Shown piece after piece: positions 1-7,035 of a DNA stretch of 15,023 bases. Location of the stretch: positions 1 through 15,023 of the forward strand of contig JAZFSZ010000064.1 of NCBI GenBank assembly GCA_036446455.1, given 5' to 3'. The DNA is from JAZFSZ01 sp036446455. GTDB lineage: Bacteria > Pseudomonadota > Gammaproteobacteria > Acidiferrobacterales > JAJDNE01. Position numbers and translations under genes: made by a program. The notes below the pieces were generated by a model. The model was not told where the DNA came from. It ran no database searches and was given only the letters and a program-made list of their open reading frames with translations. Positions within the stretch are counted from its first letter, which is position 1. The number at the start of each line of letters is the position of its first letter.

Positions 1-40
1 GGTTGGCGCTGAGGTACGAAGCCCAACATTTCTGCTTCTG
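1..40. repeat. possible fragment of a dispersed intergenic repeat
   Basis: The first 27 bases form a small dyad, GTTGG at 2-6 against CCAAC at 23-27. From memory the stretch resembles the GTTGGG...CCCAAC repeats that are common between genes in many proteobacteria. It sits just outside the long inverted repeat that starts at 42, so it may be the edge of a composite repeat region. The window begins here, so the left boundary is unknown. No reading frame is credible. Confidence 0.3.
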
Positions 41-41
41 A

Positions 42-197
42 TGTTGCGCCTGCGGCGGCCTTTTACTGCTTCTAATCGGGCTCTCGCGCCCGAACGCGAG
101 GTACTTTTTCTTTGCTTGTCCAAAGCAAAAGTACCCAAAAAGAAAGGACACCCGGGGACTGGCGCTGCGCGTTCCCTCACCCTTCCTATAAAACCGG
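42..197 (+). repeat. left arm of a long inverted repeat
   Basis: This arm matches the reverse complement of 422-578 almost base for base. The run 73-114 is identical, one mismatch follows at 115, and 116-163 is identical again. After a short divergent patch near 164-170 the match resumes over 171-197. The arm contains smaller dyads of its own: CTCGCG/CGCGAG, and a stem in which GGTACTTTTTCTTTG pairs with CAAAGCAAAAGTACC around a six-base loop. Similar GGTACTTTTTCTTTG...AAAGGACACCC sequences are, from memory, a dispersed intergenic repeat in gammaproteobacteria and often give spurious short protein predictions. No coding sequence is called here. Confidence 0.9.
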
Positions 198-349
198 GTC
201 GTTCGCCGAAGTCGCCGGCCAAACTGTCGTTATCACTCCATTCGATGCTTCTTGAATAAATATACTCGGAAATTTCGGAAATGCTAGGGGCTAGTGCTTT
301 TCAGCCCCCGTGGACGCAGCCGAACCCTGACGACGAAAACCGGAAAAGA

Positions 350-417
350 GCGAGCCCCCTGTTGAACCCGAGCCAGATGGAGTGAGTAACGACATCTGGC
401 CGGTGAGTTGGGCTCGC
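350..417. repeat. nested hairpin core of the inverted repeat
   Basis: Two perfect 8-bp stems are nested. GCGAGCCC at 350-357 pairs with GGGCTCGC at 410-417, and inside it GCCAGATG at 372-379 pairs with CATCTGGC at 393-400 around a 13-base loop. The core lies off-centre between the two long arms. In one strand the whole 42-578 segment could therefore fold into a multi-stem hairpin. The rest of the spacer (198-349) holds no recognisable gene; it has a short direct repeat TCGGAAAT near 267-282 and the dyad CTAG-GGG-CTAG at 284-294. Confidence 0.8.
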
Positions 418-421
418 GTCG

Positions 422-578
422 CCGGTTTTTTAGGAAGGGTGAGGGAACCCGTTAGGGCCAGTCCCCGGGTGTCCTTTCTTTTTGGGTACTTTTGCTTTGG
501 ACAACCAAAGAAAAAGTACCTCGCGTTCGGGCGCGAGAGCCCGATTAATAGATTTTAAAAGCCGCCGCAGGCGCAACA
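422..578 (-). repeat. right arm of a long inverted repeat
   Basis: This is the reverse-complement partner of 42-197, differing at few positions. It ends only five bases before the stop codon of the DUF4340-type gene at 584. A minus-strand transcript of the ABC operon would therefore run straight into it. On that strand a small CGCC-TGC-GGCG hairpin followed by GCTTTTAAAA, and then the larger GGTAC...GTACC stem, could act as a weak terminator or protect the mRNA 3' end. That role is inferred only. The short plus-strand reading frame crossing it is judged spurious. Confidence 0.9.
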
Positions 579-583
579 CAACA

Positions 584-1426
584 CTACTCAGAAAACGAAA
601 ACAACCGTCTCCCTACTTCTTCGGGAAAATGGTACTGCAATTTTTCGTCCGGCCGATAAAGAACAAGTTCCGGTGATCGCGACAGGATGCCAATGCGCAG
701 TCGTGCTTTTTCATTTTTAAATGACAGCCGCACCCAATCCATGACCCGGGCATCGCGGTATTTCTTAACCGACAATGCCTGGGCGTAGTGCCACTGGTCA
801 ACCAGTTGTTTAATGCGATCGGCCGACAAATCTTTCTGTTCGGGGTAGACCTGCCAGGACCCTTTCTTCAATGATAATCGAAAGTCCGGTAAGGACAGCG
901 CCACCGGTTTGCGATCTTTTTCGATCAGGCGTTTGCTCAGGTAATTGCTATGGCTGCGCGTCGTCGCCCAGAAGTAGCTGCTGTCGATCATTGCCACGCG
1001 GTCCTGCACCAGGACGTATTGCAGGTTATTGACCGGGTTGGTGTCGCCAAAAAGTATTTCCAGCTGATCCAGTTGCAACCTGGCTTTGGGGTGATCGAGA
1101 CCGTAGCGGTGCAGTTCTTTCGTCGCCTCTGGCGATAGTGACTGCTGGTTTTTTGCGGTGAGAATACGCAATACATCATTTACTACAAACGGGTTGGTGC
1201 GACCGAAAACAGGTCGCACAATTTCCCAGTCACCGTTGCGCCGTTGCAACTCGATACCGGGGGGATTGCCACGTGTAATGGCAATGCGTTTGATATCTGC
1301 CGCCCGAATTGTAGTCAGAGGTGGATTGGCGACAGGTTTGCTGATACCCGGGCGCCATAGCGCAATGGCAGCCAGAACCGCAATGACGCCCAGCAGGGAA
1401 AGATTCAGCAACCAGCGTTTATTCAT
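584..1426 (-). CDS. DUF4340-type membrane-anchored protein
   Basis: The product is about 280 residues. It has a short basic N-terminus (MNKRW), one hydrophobic anchor at roughly residues 5-24, and then a soluble domain expected outside the cytoplasm. The body (TTIRAADIKRIAITR, followed by repeated short beta-strand-like segments) is what DUF4340 proteins look like. That family regularly follows GldG-like genes in ABC operons; its biochemical role is unknown. ATG at 1426 is chosen because GGAGG sits just upstream (ACGGAGGCGCC) and it clears the upstream gene by 10 bp. A longer GTG start at 1474 would overlap that gene. It is the last gene of the four-gene operon and ends with TAG beside the inverted repeat. 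The family call rests on sequence character plus context; membrane anchoring is clear. Confidence 0.72.
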   Translation of the reverse strand: MNKRWLLNLSLLGVIAVLAAIALWRPGISKPVANPPLTTIRAADIKRIAITRGNPPGIELQRRNGDWEIVRPVFGRTNPFVVNDVLRILTAKNQQSLSPEATKELHRYGLDHPKARLQLDQLEILFGDTNPVNNLQYVLVQDRVAMIDSSYFWATTRSHSNYLSKRLIEKDRKPVALSLPDFRLSLKKGSWQVYPEQKDLSADRIKQLVDQWHYAQALSVKKYRDARVMDWVRLSFKNEKARLRIGILSRSPELVLYRPDEKLQYHFPEEVGRRLFSFSE

Positions 1427-1436
1427 GGCGCCTCCG

Positions 1437-2822
1437 TCAGCGCTTGCGACGTTGCGCCCAGATGGCGATACCACTCGCGACCAGTAGCAATGGGATGATG
1501 ATTGCGAACAGCGCCATCAGCGTATAGCGCGTAGCAGCAGACATTTGCAGCGTCCGGTCGGCGACCGTTCTTACCGGAATGCTGATATAGGCATCGTCAT
1601 GGCTGAGCCAGTTCATGATGCTCATGGCAAAATCCAGATTGGCGGCATTACTCAGGATGAAGGCGTTGGAGGCAAAATCACCGTCGCAGACAATAATGAC
1701 GCGTTGCTCGTTTTTGTCACGCTTTCTGGTGACGGCAACCGATATATTCAACGGACCGGCGATGTCCTTGCCTTTGTCAAAACGAATAGCGCGATTAATA
1801 GGGCCGGTTTCGGACCAGGCGGAGGCACGCGTGTCTACCAGTATTTGGTGACGCCAATCGGCTTCTTCCTCTGACGCAACCGATGAATTATTACTGGCGG
1901 CTTCTGCCTCCGGGATGCTGATCCCGCAGGATTCGGGGAATACAGTATTCTCGCGGAAATTCTTCACCGCCGGGTGGGTGCCGTAGTCAGCGATCACCAG
2001 TGTGGTCGGACTACCGGTGAGTTTTTGTGAGCGCAGGTCAACGATGGTGCCCGGTTCGATTTCAATGGCCAGTTGTTCGGCCAGACCGTCCAGGCCCTGC
2101 AGTGACCCGGGATCCATTAACCACAGCAGATTGCCACCGTCATTTACAAAGCGGCGAATTTCCCTTGTTTCACCCGCTAACAGTTTGAGCTGTGGCCCGG
2201 CAATCACCAGTACGCTGGTGTTTTGCGGGATCTGCGGATTTTCTGCCAGCGACAGGGCACGGGTGCGAAAACCGCGTTGGTGTAACTGTTCTGACCACTT
2301 GGACAAATCAAAATTGGCGTCACGGTCAACGCGGCGTTCGCCGTGTCCGGTAAGGAATACCAGCCAGCGTTCCTTGCGGTGCCCGAGGCGGGTCAGTGCG
2401 TTACTGAATGACTCTTCCGTCAGCCGTGACAGTATTTCACTCGCGCCTTCGTATTCGAGTAACAGCTGATCATTAAAGCGAATGCCGGCCTCACGTGCAC
2501 GGTGGGGTTCAGCGTTTGGATTCACATGTATCAGCTTGATGTCATCTTTGTAACGCTGGTAAGACCGAACCAGTTGATCAATTCGGGTGCGCAGCTCCGG
2601 TTTGGTGCCGGCAAAGGCAGTAACACGCAAGGGACGGTCCAGGCCCTTGACCGCCGCAATACTGGATGCAGACAGGGTGTTGCGGCCGGCGCGCGTGAGA
2701 TCAATTTCTCCCTGATACAAGTGACTGACCCAGAGAGTGACCCCTGCCAGCAACAAGGTCAGTACGACAAAGCTGACACCGGCAAGACGTAACTGGTCGC
2801 GTGATTTACGGGTAACTTTCAC
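1437..2822 (-). CDS. GldG-like ABC transporter auxiliary protein
   Basis: This 461-residue protein has a transmembrane segment at about residues 12-33, a large extracytoplasmic middle region, and a second transmembrane segment at about 435-456 followed by a basic tail (AQRRKR). The middle region contains the features of the GldG/ABC_transp_aux family: an early ITAFAGTKPE-like strand (here VTAFAGTKPE), VFLTGHGERR, and VLVIAGPQ...FVNDGGNLLWLMDPG, a fold related to GATase1-like domains. In Bacteroidetes the equivalent GldG works with GldA and GldF in gliding; in proteobacteria the homologues are uncharacterised. The start is GTG at 2822, two bases after the permease stop, with a GGGCGGG upstream. 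No nearer in-frame ATG exists. It is likely a subunit that couples the ABC pair to an envelope target; the substrate is unknown. Confidence 0.85.
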   Translation of the reverse strand: MKVTRKSRDQLRLAGVSFVVLTLLLAGVTLWVSHLYQGEIDLTRAGRNTLSASSIAAVKGLDRPLRVTAFAGTKPELRTRIDQLVRSYQRYKDDIKLIHVNPNAEPHRAREAGIRFNDQLLLEYEGASEILSRLTEESFSNALTRLGHRKERWLVFLTGHGERRVDRDANFDLSKWSEQLHQRGFRTRALSLAENPQIPQNTSVLVIAGPQLKLLAGETREIRRFVNDGGNLLWLMDPGSLQGLDGLAEQLAIEIEPGTIVDLRSQKLTGSPTTLVIADYGTHPAVKNFRENTVFPESCGISIPEAEAASNNSSVASEEEADWRHQILVDTRASAWSETGPINRAIRFDKGKDIAGPLNISVAVTRKRDKNEQRVIIVCDGDFASNAFILSNAANLDFAMSIMNWLSHDDAYISIPVRTVADRTLQMSAATRYTLMALFAIIIPLLLVASGIAIWAQRRKR

Positions 2823-2824
2823 GT

Positions 2825-3550
2825 TTACCCGCCCAGCCGGTCAGCTTCCAGACGCCGCACACTGAATGCCAGAAACAGCGTCGTAATCACGATATAGTAA
2901 ATTACGTCGGCGCTGTTAACGACTCCCTTCAGTGAAGACTCATAGTGACTGGCGATCGAAAGATAGGAAATGGCATTACTACCAAACCAGTAGGCTGGTA
3001 GTTTGAGCAACCACATCAGAAACAGTGTTCCAAAACTCATGATCGCCGCCAGTGCCGGCAGTTGTGTCAGTGTTGACATAAACAAACCGATGGCAGTAAA
3101 ACTCGCGAGGATCATGACCAAGCCGATGAGATTGGCAAACAACAGGCCCACGTCCAGGGCCGTTCCCAGCAGCAACGAAAGTGGCATCAGGGTGAGTATG
3201 CCCACCATGATGAGCAGATAGACTACCATACCGAGAAACTTGCCCAGTACGATTTCAGTCATGGAAACCGGTGCGCTTAATAACAGTGCCAGGCTTTGGT
3301 TGCGGCGCTCTTCACTGAAAAGTCGCATGCTAATCAGTGGCACGATAAAGAAAAGTAACACCATCGCCAGTTCATACAGACCCGGCACAATCGCAGCAGT
3401 GGCGCCATCAGGTAACGGATCTTCCATATATGCCGTAATGGCGATATCAAACACTATACCGAAAACCAGATTCATCACCGCCAGAACAATCCATGCCAGT
3501 GGCGACAGAAACAGGCTGCGCAATTCCCGCATGGCGATGATGCCGATCAT
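2825..3550 (-). CDS. ABC-2 type permease, GldF-like
   Basis: The 241-residue product is a polytopic inner-membrane protein with about six hydrophobic segments. Its sequence SMRLFSEERR followed by LLLSAPVSMTEIVLGKFLG is the cytoplasmic coupling region typical of ABC-2 permeases such as GldF and NosY. It should dimerise and be driven by the ATPase encoded immediately upstream. Its ATG overlaps the ATPase stop by 4 bp (ATGA), so translation is probably coupled. An AGGA lies about nine bases ahead of the start. A methionine at residue 7 is an alternative start. The transported substrate cannot be read from the sequence. Confidence 0.9.
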   Translation of the reverse strand: MIGIIAMRELRSLFLSPLAWIVLAVMNLVFGIVFDIAITAYMEDPLPDGATAAIVPGLYELAMVLLFFIVPLISMRLFSEERRNQSLALLLSAPVSMTEIVLGKFLGMVVYLLIMVGILTLMPLSLLLGTALDVGLLFANLIGLVMILASFTAIGLFMSTLTQLPALAAIMSFGTLFLMWLLKLPAYWFGSNAISYLSIASHYESSLKGVVNSADVIYYIVITTLFLAFSVRRLEADRLGG

Positions 3551-4509
3551 GTCACGGATTCCTCATGCCCAGCGTCTTGCTCAGTCTCTTCCGTGGTTAA
3601 TTGCAGAAAGATCTCCTCCAGCGACACCCGTCCCGGCCGCAACTCATAAAGCCCCCACTTCTTTTCTGCGGAATAATTCACGATTTCGTCTGTCGGGTCC
3701 TGGTTGGGTTCATAAAACAGACGCAAGCGGCCTTCAAGCTGTTGCTCGATTTTTTTAATGCCAGCAATCGATTGCAGTATTGCCATGTCGGGAGTATTGC
3801 GAAACGCCACTGTTAAGGAAGCCGACTGCAAGTGGTGTTCCAGCCCGTCAATGCTGTCATGCAATACCAGTTTGCCGTTATTGATAATCTGCACCTGATC
3901 ACAGGTGGCCTGCACTTCCGGCAGGATATGGGTCGAGAGAATGACGCTGTGCTCCTTGCCCAGCTCGCGTATCAATAATCGTATTTCCCTTATCTGGATG
4001 GGGTCGAGACCCGCGGTAGGTTCATCGAGGATCACCACTGGTGGCATGTGGATAATGGCCTGGGCAATGCCGACGCGTTGCTGGTAACCCTTGGACAAAT
4101 TGCCGATCAGACGGTTAGCCACATCGGTAAGCCCGGTTTTTTCCTTGGCTGCCTCGCGCGCGCTGTGTTGCTGGTTGCGTGGCAGGCGATTCAGGGCTGC
4201 GCAAAAATCGAGATATTCGTTGACCGTTAGTTCACGATACAACGGCGGTTGTTCGGGCAAGTAGCCAATTGCGCCTTTGGCCGCTTTGGGGTCATCCAGC
4301 AGGTCATGCCCGGCGATGGAGATAGCGCCGGCGCTGGGTGCGAGATTGCCGGTGATGATATTCATGGTTGTGGTTTTGCCGGCACCGTTGGGGCCGAGAA
4401 AACCAACTACCTCACCCTTGTTGACACGAAAACTGACGTTATCAACCGCACAAAGATGACCGTAATAGCGCGATATACCCTGGACATCGATCAGAATGGT
4501 TTCGCTCAT
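3547..4509 (-). CDS. ABC transporter ATP-binding protein, GldA-like
   Basis: The 320-residue protein is a complete ABC ATPase of the ABC-2/GldA/NosF type. Visible motifs are Walker A GPNGAGKTT (39-47), the Q-loop in GYLPEQPPLY (Q87), the signature LSKGYQQR (138-145), Walker B VVILDEP (158-164), the D-loop GLDP, and the switch histidine in LSTHILPE (H194). After about residue 220 comes an extra C-terminal domain, as in many exporters and GldA-like ATPases. It is the first gene of the operon, with a strong promoter 50-80 bp upstream. No clear Shine-Dalgarno sequence precedes the ATG. It supplies energy to the permease/GldG-like complex; export or force transfer across the envelope is inferred. 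Confidence 0.93.
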   Translation of the reverse strand: MSETILIDVQGISRYYGHLCAVDNVSFRVNKGEVVGFLGPNGAGKTTTMNIITGNLAPSAGAISIAGHDLLDDPKAAKGAIGYLPEQPPLYRELTVNEYLDFCAALNRLPRNQQHSAREAAKEKTGLTDVANRLIGNLSKGYQQRVGIAQAIIHMPPVVILDEPTAGLDPIQIREIRLLIRELGKEHSVILSTHILPEVQATCDQVQIINNGKLVLHDSIDGLEHHLQSASLTVAFRNTPDMAILQSIAGIKKIEQQLEGRLRLFYEPNQDPTDEIVNYSAEKKWGLYELRPGRVSLEEIFLQLTTEETEQDAGHEESVT

Positions 4510-4558
4510 TGTAAGTGTATCGGTTGAGATTGCGCGTGGGGCGTGGGCATGGGATCAG

Positions 4559-4587
4559 ATTAAAGGGTGCTGTTGGTTTTTTGTCAA
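4559..4587 (-). promoter_or_regulatory. sigma70-type promoter of the ABC operon
   Basis: On the minus strand a perfect -35 TTGACA (4582-4587) is separated by exactly 17 bases from the -10 TTTAAT (4559-4564). A transcript would start near 4551, giving a leader of about 42 bases before the ATPase ATG at 4509. No counterpart of similar quality was found for the diverging reductase gene. Confidence 0.7.
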
Positions 4588-4701
4588 TCGTGGCCATGAC
4601 ATCGGCATTCCCTGAAAGGGGATGTGACAATACTGTCTTTGCTGGACACAGCGCGACAGTCAACATTACCATCGTGATAATCCCAAAAATTCAAATACAC
4701 T

Positions 4702-5736
4702 ATGTCTTTCAAAGTGACCATAAGGCCCAGCGGCCATGAGTTCGAAGTCGAGGAATCGGAATCGATACTGGATGGCGCACAGCGAGCCGGTTATATCCTG
4801 CCCTACAGCTGCCGTAATGGCGTTTGTGGGTCGTGCAAGAACCGCCTGCTATCTGGTCGTATCGACTACGGTAATGCCAGCCCGACAACGCTGACGGAAG
4901 AAGACAAGGCCAAGGGATTGGCATTGCTGTGTCAGGCAAGGGCGCTGGAGAACGTGGTCATTGAAGCCGAGGAAATCGATGCGGTTCACGATATACAAAT
5001 TCGCATTTTACCGTGCCGCGTCGCTACTATGGATAAATTGACACACGATGTTATGGGTCTGAAGCTCACGCTGCCACAGAATCAGCGTCTGCAATTTCTG
5101 GCCGGTCAGTATATCGATATTCTGTTAAAAGACGGCCGCCGCCGCAGTTTCTCACTGGCCAACGCACCGCATAATGATGAGCAGCTCGAATTACAGATTC
5201 GCCACGTGCCCGACGGTTATTTTACCACGCATGTGTTCGAGAAAATGAAGGAGAAGGACCTGCTCCGGTTCCGCGGCCCCCTTGGCATCTTCTTTTTACG
5301 CGAGGATTCCGAGCGGCCCATTCTTATGGTGGCCGGAGGTACCGGTTTGGCGCCGGTGAAGGCTATTCTCGAGCATATATTCCATGTAGGTATTGAGCGT
5401 TCGGTACAGCTGTACTGGGGTGTACGTGCCAAACGCGATTTATATCTTATGGGGTTGCTGAACCAGTGGGACGAAAAGTACGCTAATTTTTCTTTCGTGC
5501 CGGTATTGTCAGAGCCGGCGGAAGAAGACAATTGGCAGGGGCGCACCGGCTGGGTCCACGAAGCAATGATTGCAGATCACGCCGACCTGTCCGATGTTGA
5601 AGTGTATGCCAGTGGACCACCACCAATGATAAATGCATTGAAAGGCGTGATTTTTGATCATGGCTTGACGCCAAATCGGCTGTTTTATGACTCGTTTGAG
5701 TTTGCGGTGGAACCACGCGAGGCGGCGGACAAATAA
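4702..5736 (+). CDS. 2Fe-2S ferredoxin-domain NAD(P)H:flavin reductase
   Basis: The 344-residue soluble protein joins three domains. Residues 1-90 are a plant-type ferredoxin with cluster ligands C37, C42 and C45 (SCRNGVCGSC) and C77 (LLCQA). Residues about 100-200 form the FAD domain with the RSFS flavin motif (148-151). Residues about 205-335 form the NAD(P)H domain with AGGTGLAP (211-218) and the terminal YASGPPPMI. Such proteins are commonly annotated as CDP-6-deoxy-delta-3,4-glucoseen reductase (AscD/RfbI-like), but the same architecture serves oxygenases and other acceptors. With no sugar or oxygenase gene nearby, the partner is unknown. It stands alone on the plus strand, diverging from the ABC operon. 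There is no clear ribosome binding site before the ATG, but the start matches where ferredoxin domains begin. Confidence 0.88.
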   Translation: MSFKVTIRPSGHEFEVEESESILDGAQRAGYILPYSCRNGVCGSCKNRLLSGRIDYGNASPTTLTEEDKAKGLALLCQARALENVVIEAEEIDAVHDIQIRILPCRVATMDKLTHDVMGLKLTLPQNQRLQFLAGQYIDILLKDGRRRSFSLANAPHNDEQLELQIRHVPDGYFTTHVFEKMKEKDLLRFRGPLGIFFLREDSERPILMVAGGTGLAPVKAILEHIFHVGIERSVQLYWGVRAKRDLYLMGLLNQWDEKYANFSFVPVLSEPAEEDNWQGRTGWVHEAMIADHADLSDVEVYASGPPPMINALKGVIFDHGLTPNRLFYDSFEFAVEPREAADK

Positions 5737-5791
5737 GTTTCAGAAAAAACGCTACGAGAGCCTTTTCAACCTGCAATGTATAAGGCAATAT

Positions 5792-5849
5792 TTTCTCCTT
5801 TCTCCTTTCTCCTTTCTCCTTTCTCCTTTCTCCTTATCTCCTTATCTCC
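5792..5849. repeat. TTTCTCC heptamer tandem repeat
   Basis: Six perfect copies of TTTCTCC (5792-5833) are followed by two copies of TTATCTCC (5834-5849). The array fills the gap between two converging genes and ends five bases before the hemY stop codon. On the hemY transcript it reads as repeated GGAGAAA. Copy number could vary by replication slippage. No gene is present in the 117-bp gap. Confidence 0.95.
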
Positions 5850-5853
5850 AGTT

Positions 5854-7035
5854 TTATGCCTGTTCCGTTTCCAGTCCGCGCCGGAAACTGGTCGTGGCCG
5901 CTTCGAAATTTCCTGTTAGTTCATACACGCGCCCAAGTTCTCGATAAGCTGAACGCGACGGCAGCAGATCAAGAGAGCGCTGCAGGGTCTCGATAGCTTC
6001 GTCGGCGGCACCCGTTTCCAGCGCCAGTCGACCGAGAGTAAGGTAGAGCGCCGGACTATCGGCGTGAGTCGTCTGCCAGCTTTTGGCGCGCTCATACTGA
6101 CGCACAATCTGGGTGGCGTGGGCAAGACCATACAAGGTTACCAGAGCCTCATCCCACTGGCGCTCCAACGCCACACGCAGCAGTGACTCGGCGTCATCAC
6201 CTTCGCCCTGTTCAATCAGCTTGCCACTATAGATGGCAATCAACTCTGCGTGTTGATGCAGGTGTTTCGGCATCGCCTTCCAGGCCTGGCGCAAGACATT
6301 GAGTGAACCGGTAGGTAAAGACAATTTCAATAATTCGCGGTGTACCCTCAGCTCCAACTTTTTTAACTCATCTTCATCCAGCACCTTGTTCTTGTGCAAG
6401 TCGGGTAAAAGATTCGCCAGTCCAGTCCAGTCTGTTAAATCGATGTAGGTCTCCATCAGGAGTTTGAGCACATACTTGTGATTAGGCTGCTGATTATACA
6501 ATTCAGTCAGCGTCGCCAACGCTTGTTCCTTTTGTCGTGCCATATATTGCAGTAATCCCTGTGTCATACCGACAGCAAGGGTGTCTTCATTAGCCTCTTC
6601 GTTGGCTTTGAGCAGGTAGTCGTCGCGCTTGGATTTGTTGCCCTGGCCCTGGGCCGACAGTGCCAGTGCCAGGTAGGTGACCATCGGGGCTTCGCTGAAC
6701 GGCAGGCCGTCAAGCAGTTCACTTTCTGCTTCGTTCCACTGTCCCGCCGCCAGATAGACAAGACCTTGTGTCATGGCGGTCCTTGCCTTGTGTCCCAGTC
6801 GACGTTTGCGCCAGATATCGAAACCGCGCGGCAGTCTTAGCGCCTGCCCCAGCACGCGTCCGGAAATATAAAGACCAATAAAAGCAACAAAGGCAAACAC
6901 ACTGAACAGCGTCAGTGGCAACTCGATACTCCAGGGTGGCCGTACCAGCAGCACATAACCCGGATCATCAATAGCAAACATGGTGACCGCGATGGCCACA
7001 AACAGCACCGCCAGGATATAAATCACCAGCCTCAT
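5854..7035 (-). CDS. hemY: HemY, inner-membrane TPR protein of the heme operon
   Basis: The 393-residue product has two N-terminal transmembrane helices (about 3-20 and 38-58) and a long helical repeat region of tetratricopeptide type. The last clear repeat is in SAYRELGRVYELTGNFEAA. The family motif DDPGYVLL sits between the helices. This proteobacterial HemY is distinct from the Bacillus protoporphyrinogen oxidase of the same name; its exact role is unsettled, and a scaffold for heme-pathway enzymes or porphyrin handling has been proposed. The ATG overlaps the hemX stop by 4 bp (ATGA), so translation is likely coupled. It is the last gene of the operon. Confidence 0.92.
   Translation of the reverse strand: MRLVIYILAVLFVAIAVTMFAIDDPGYVLLVRPPWSIELPLTLFSVFAFVAFIGLYISGRVLGQALRLPRGFDIWRKRRLGHKARTAMTQGLVYLAAGQWNEAESELLDGLPFSEAPMVTYLALALSAQGQGNKSKRDDYLLKANEEANEDTLAVGMTQGLLQYMARQKEQALATLTELYNQQPNHKYVLKLLMETYIDLTDWTGLANLLPDLHKNKVLDEDELKKLELRVHRELLKLSLPTGSLNVLRQAWKAMPKHLHQHAELIAIYSGKLIEQGEGDDAESLLRVALERQWDEALVTLYGLAHATQIVRQYERAKSWQTTHADSPALYLTLGRLALETGAADEAIETLQRSLDLLPSRSAYRELGRVYELTGNFEAATTSFRRGLETEQA

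Noticed and set aside
41..259. 72-residue plus-strand reading frame in the left repeat arm
   Set aside because: Same repeat as above in the other orientation; no start signal or domain.
482..676. 64-residue plus-strand reading frame through the right repeat arm
   Set aside because: It is the translation of a dispersed repeat and overlaps the end of the DUF4340-type gene antisense; composition is basic and low in structure, typical of spurious calls.
1427..1474. GTG-started longer form of the DUF4340-type protein
   Set aside because: It would overlap the preceding gene and place extra residues ahead of a clear membrane anchor; the ATG at 1426 has a good GGAGG.
5792..5849. CRISPR array
   Set aside because: The units are seven or eight bases and contiguous, with no spacers.
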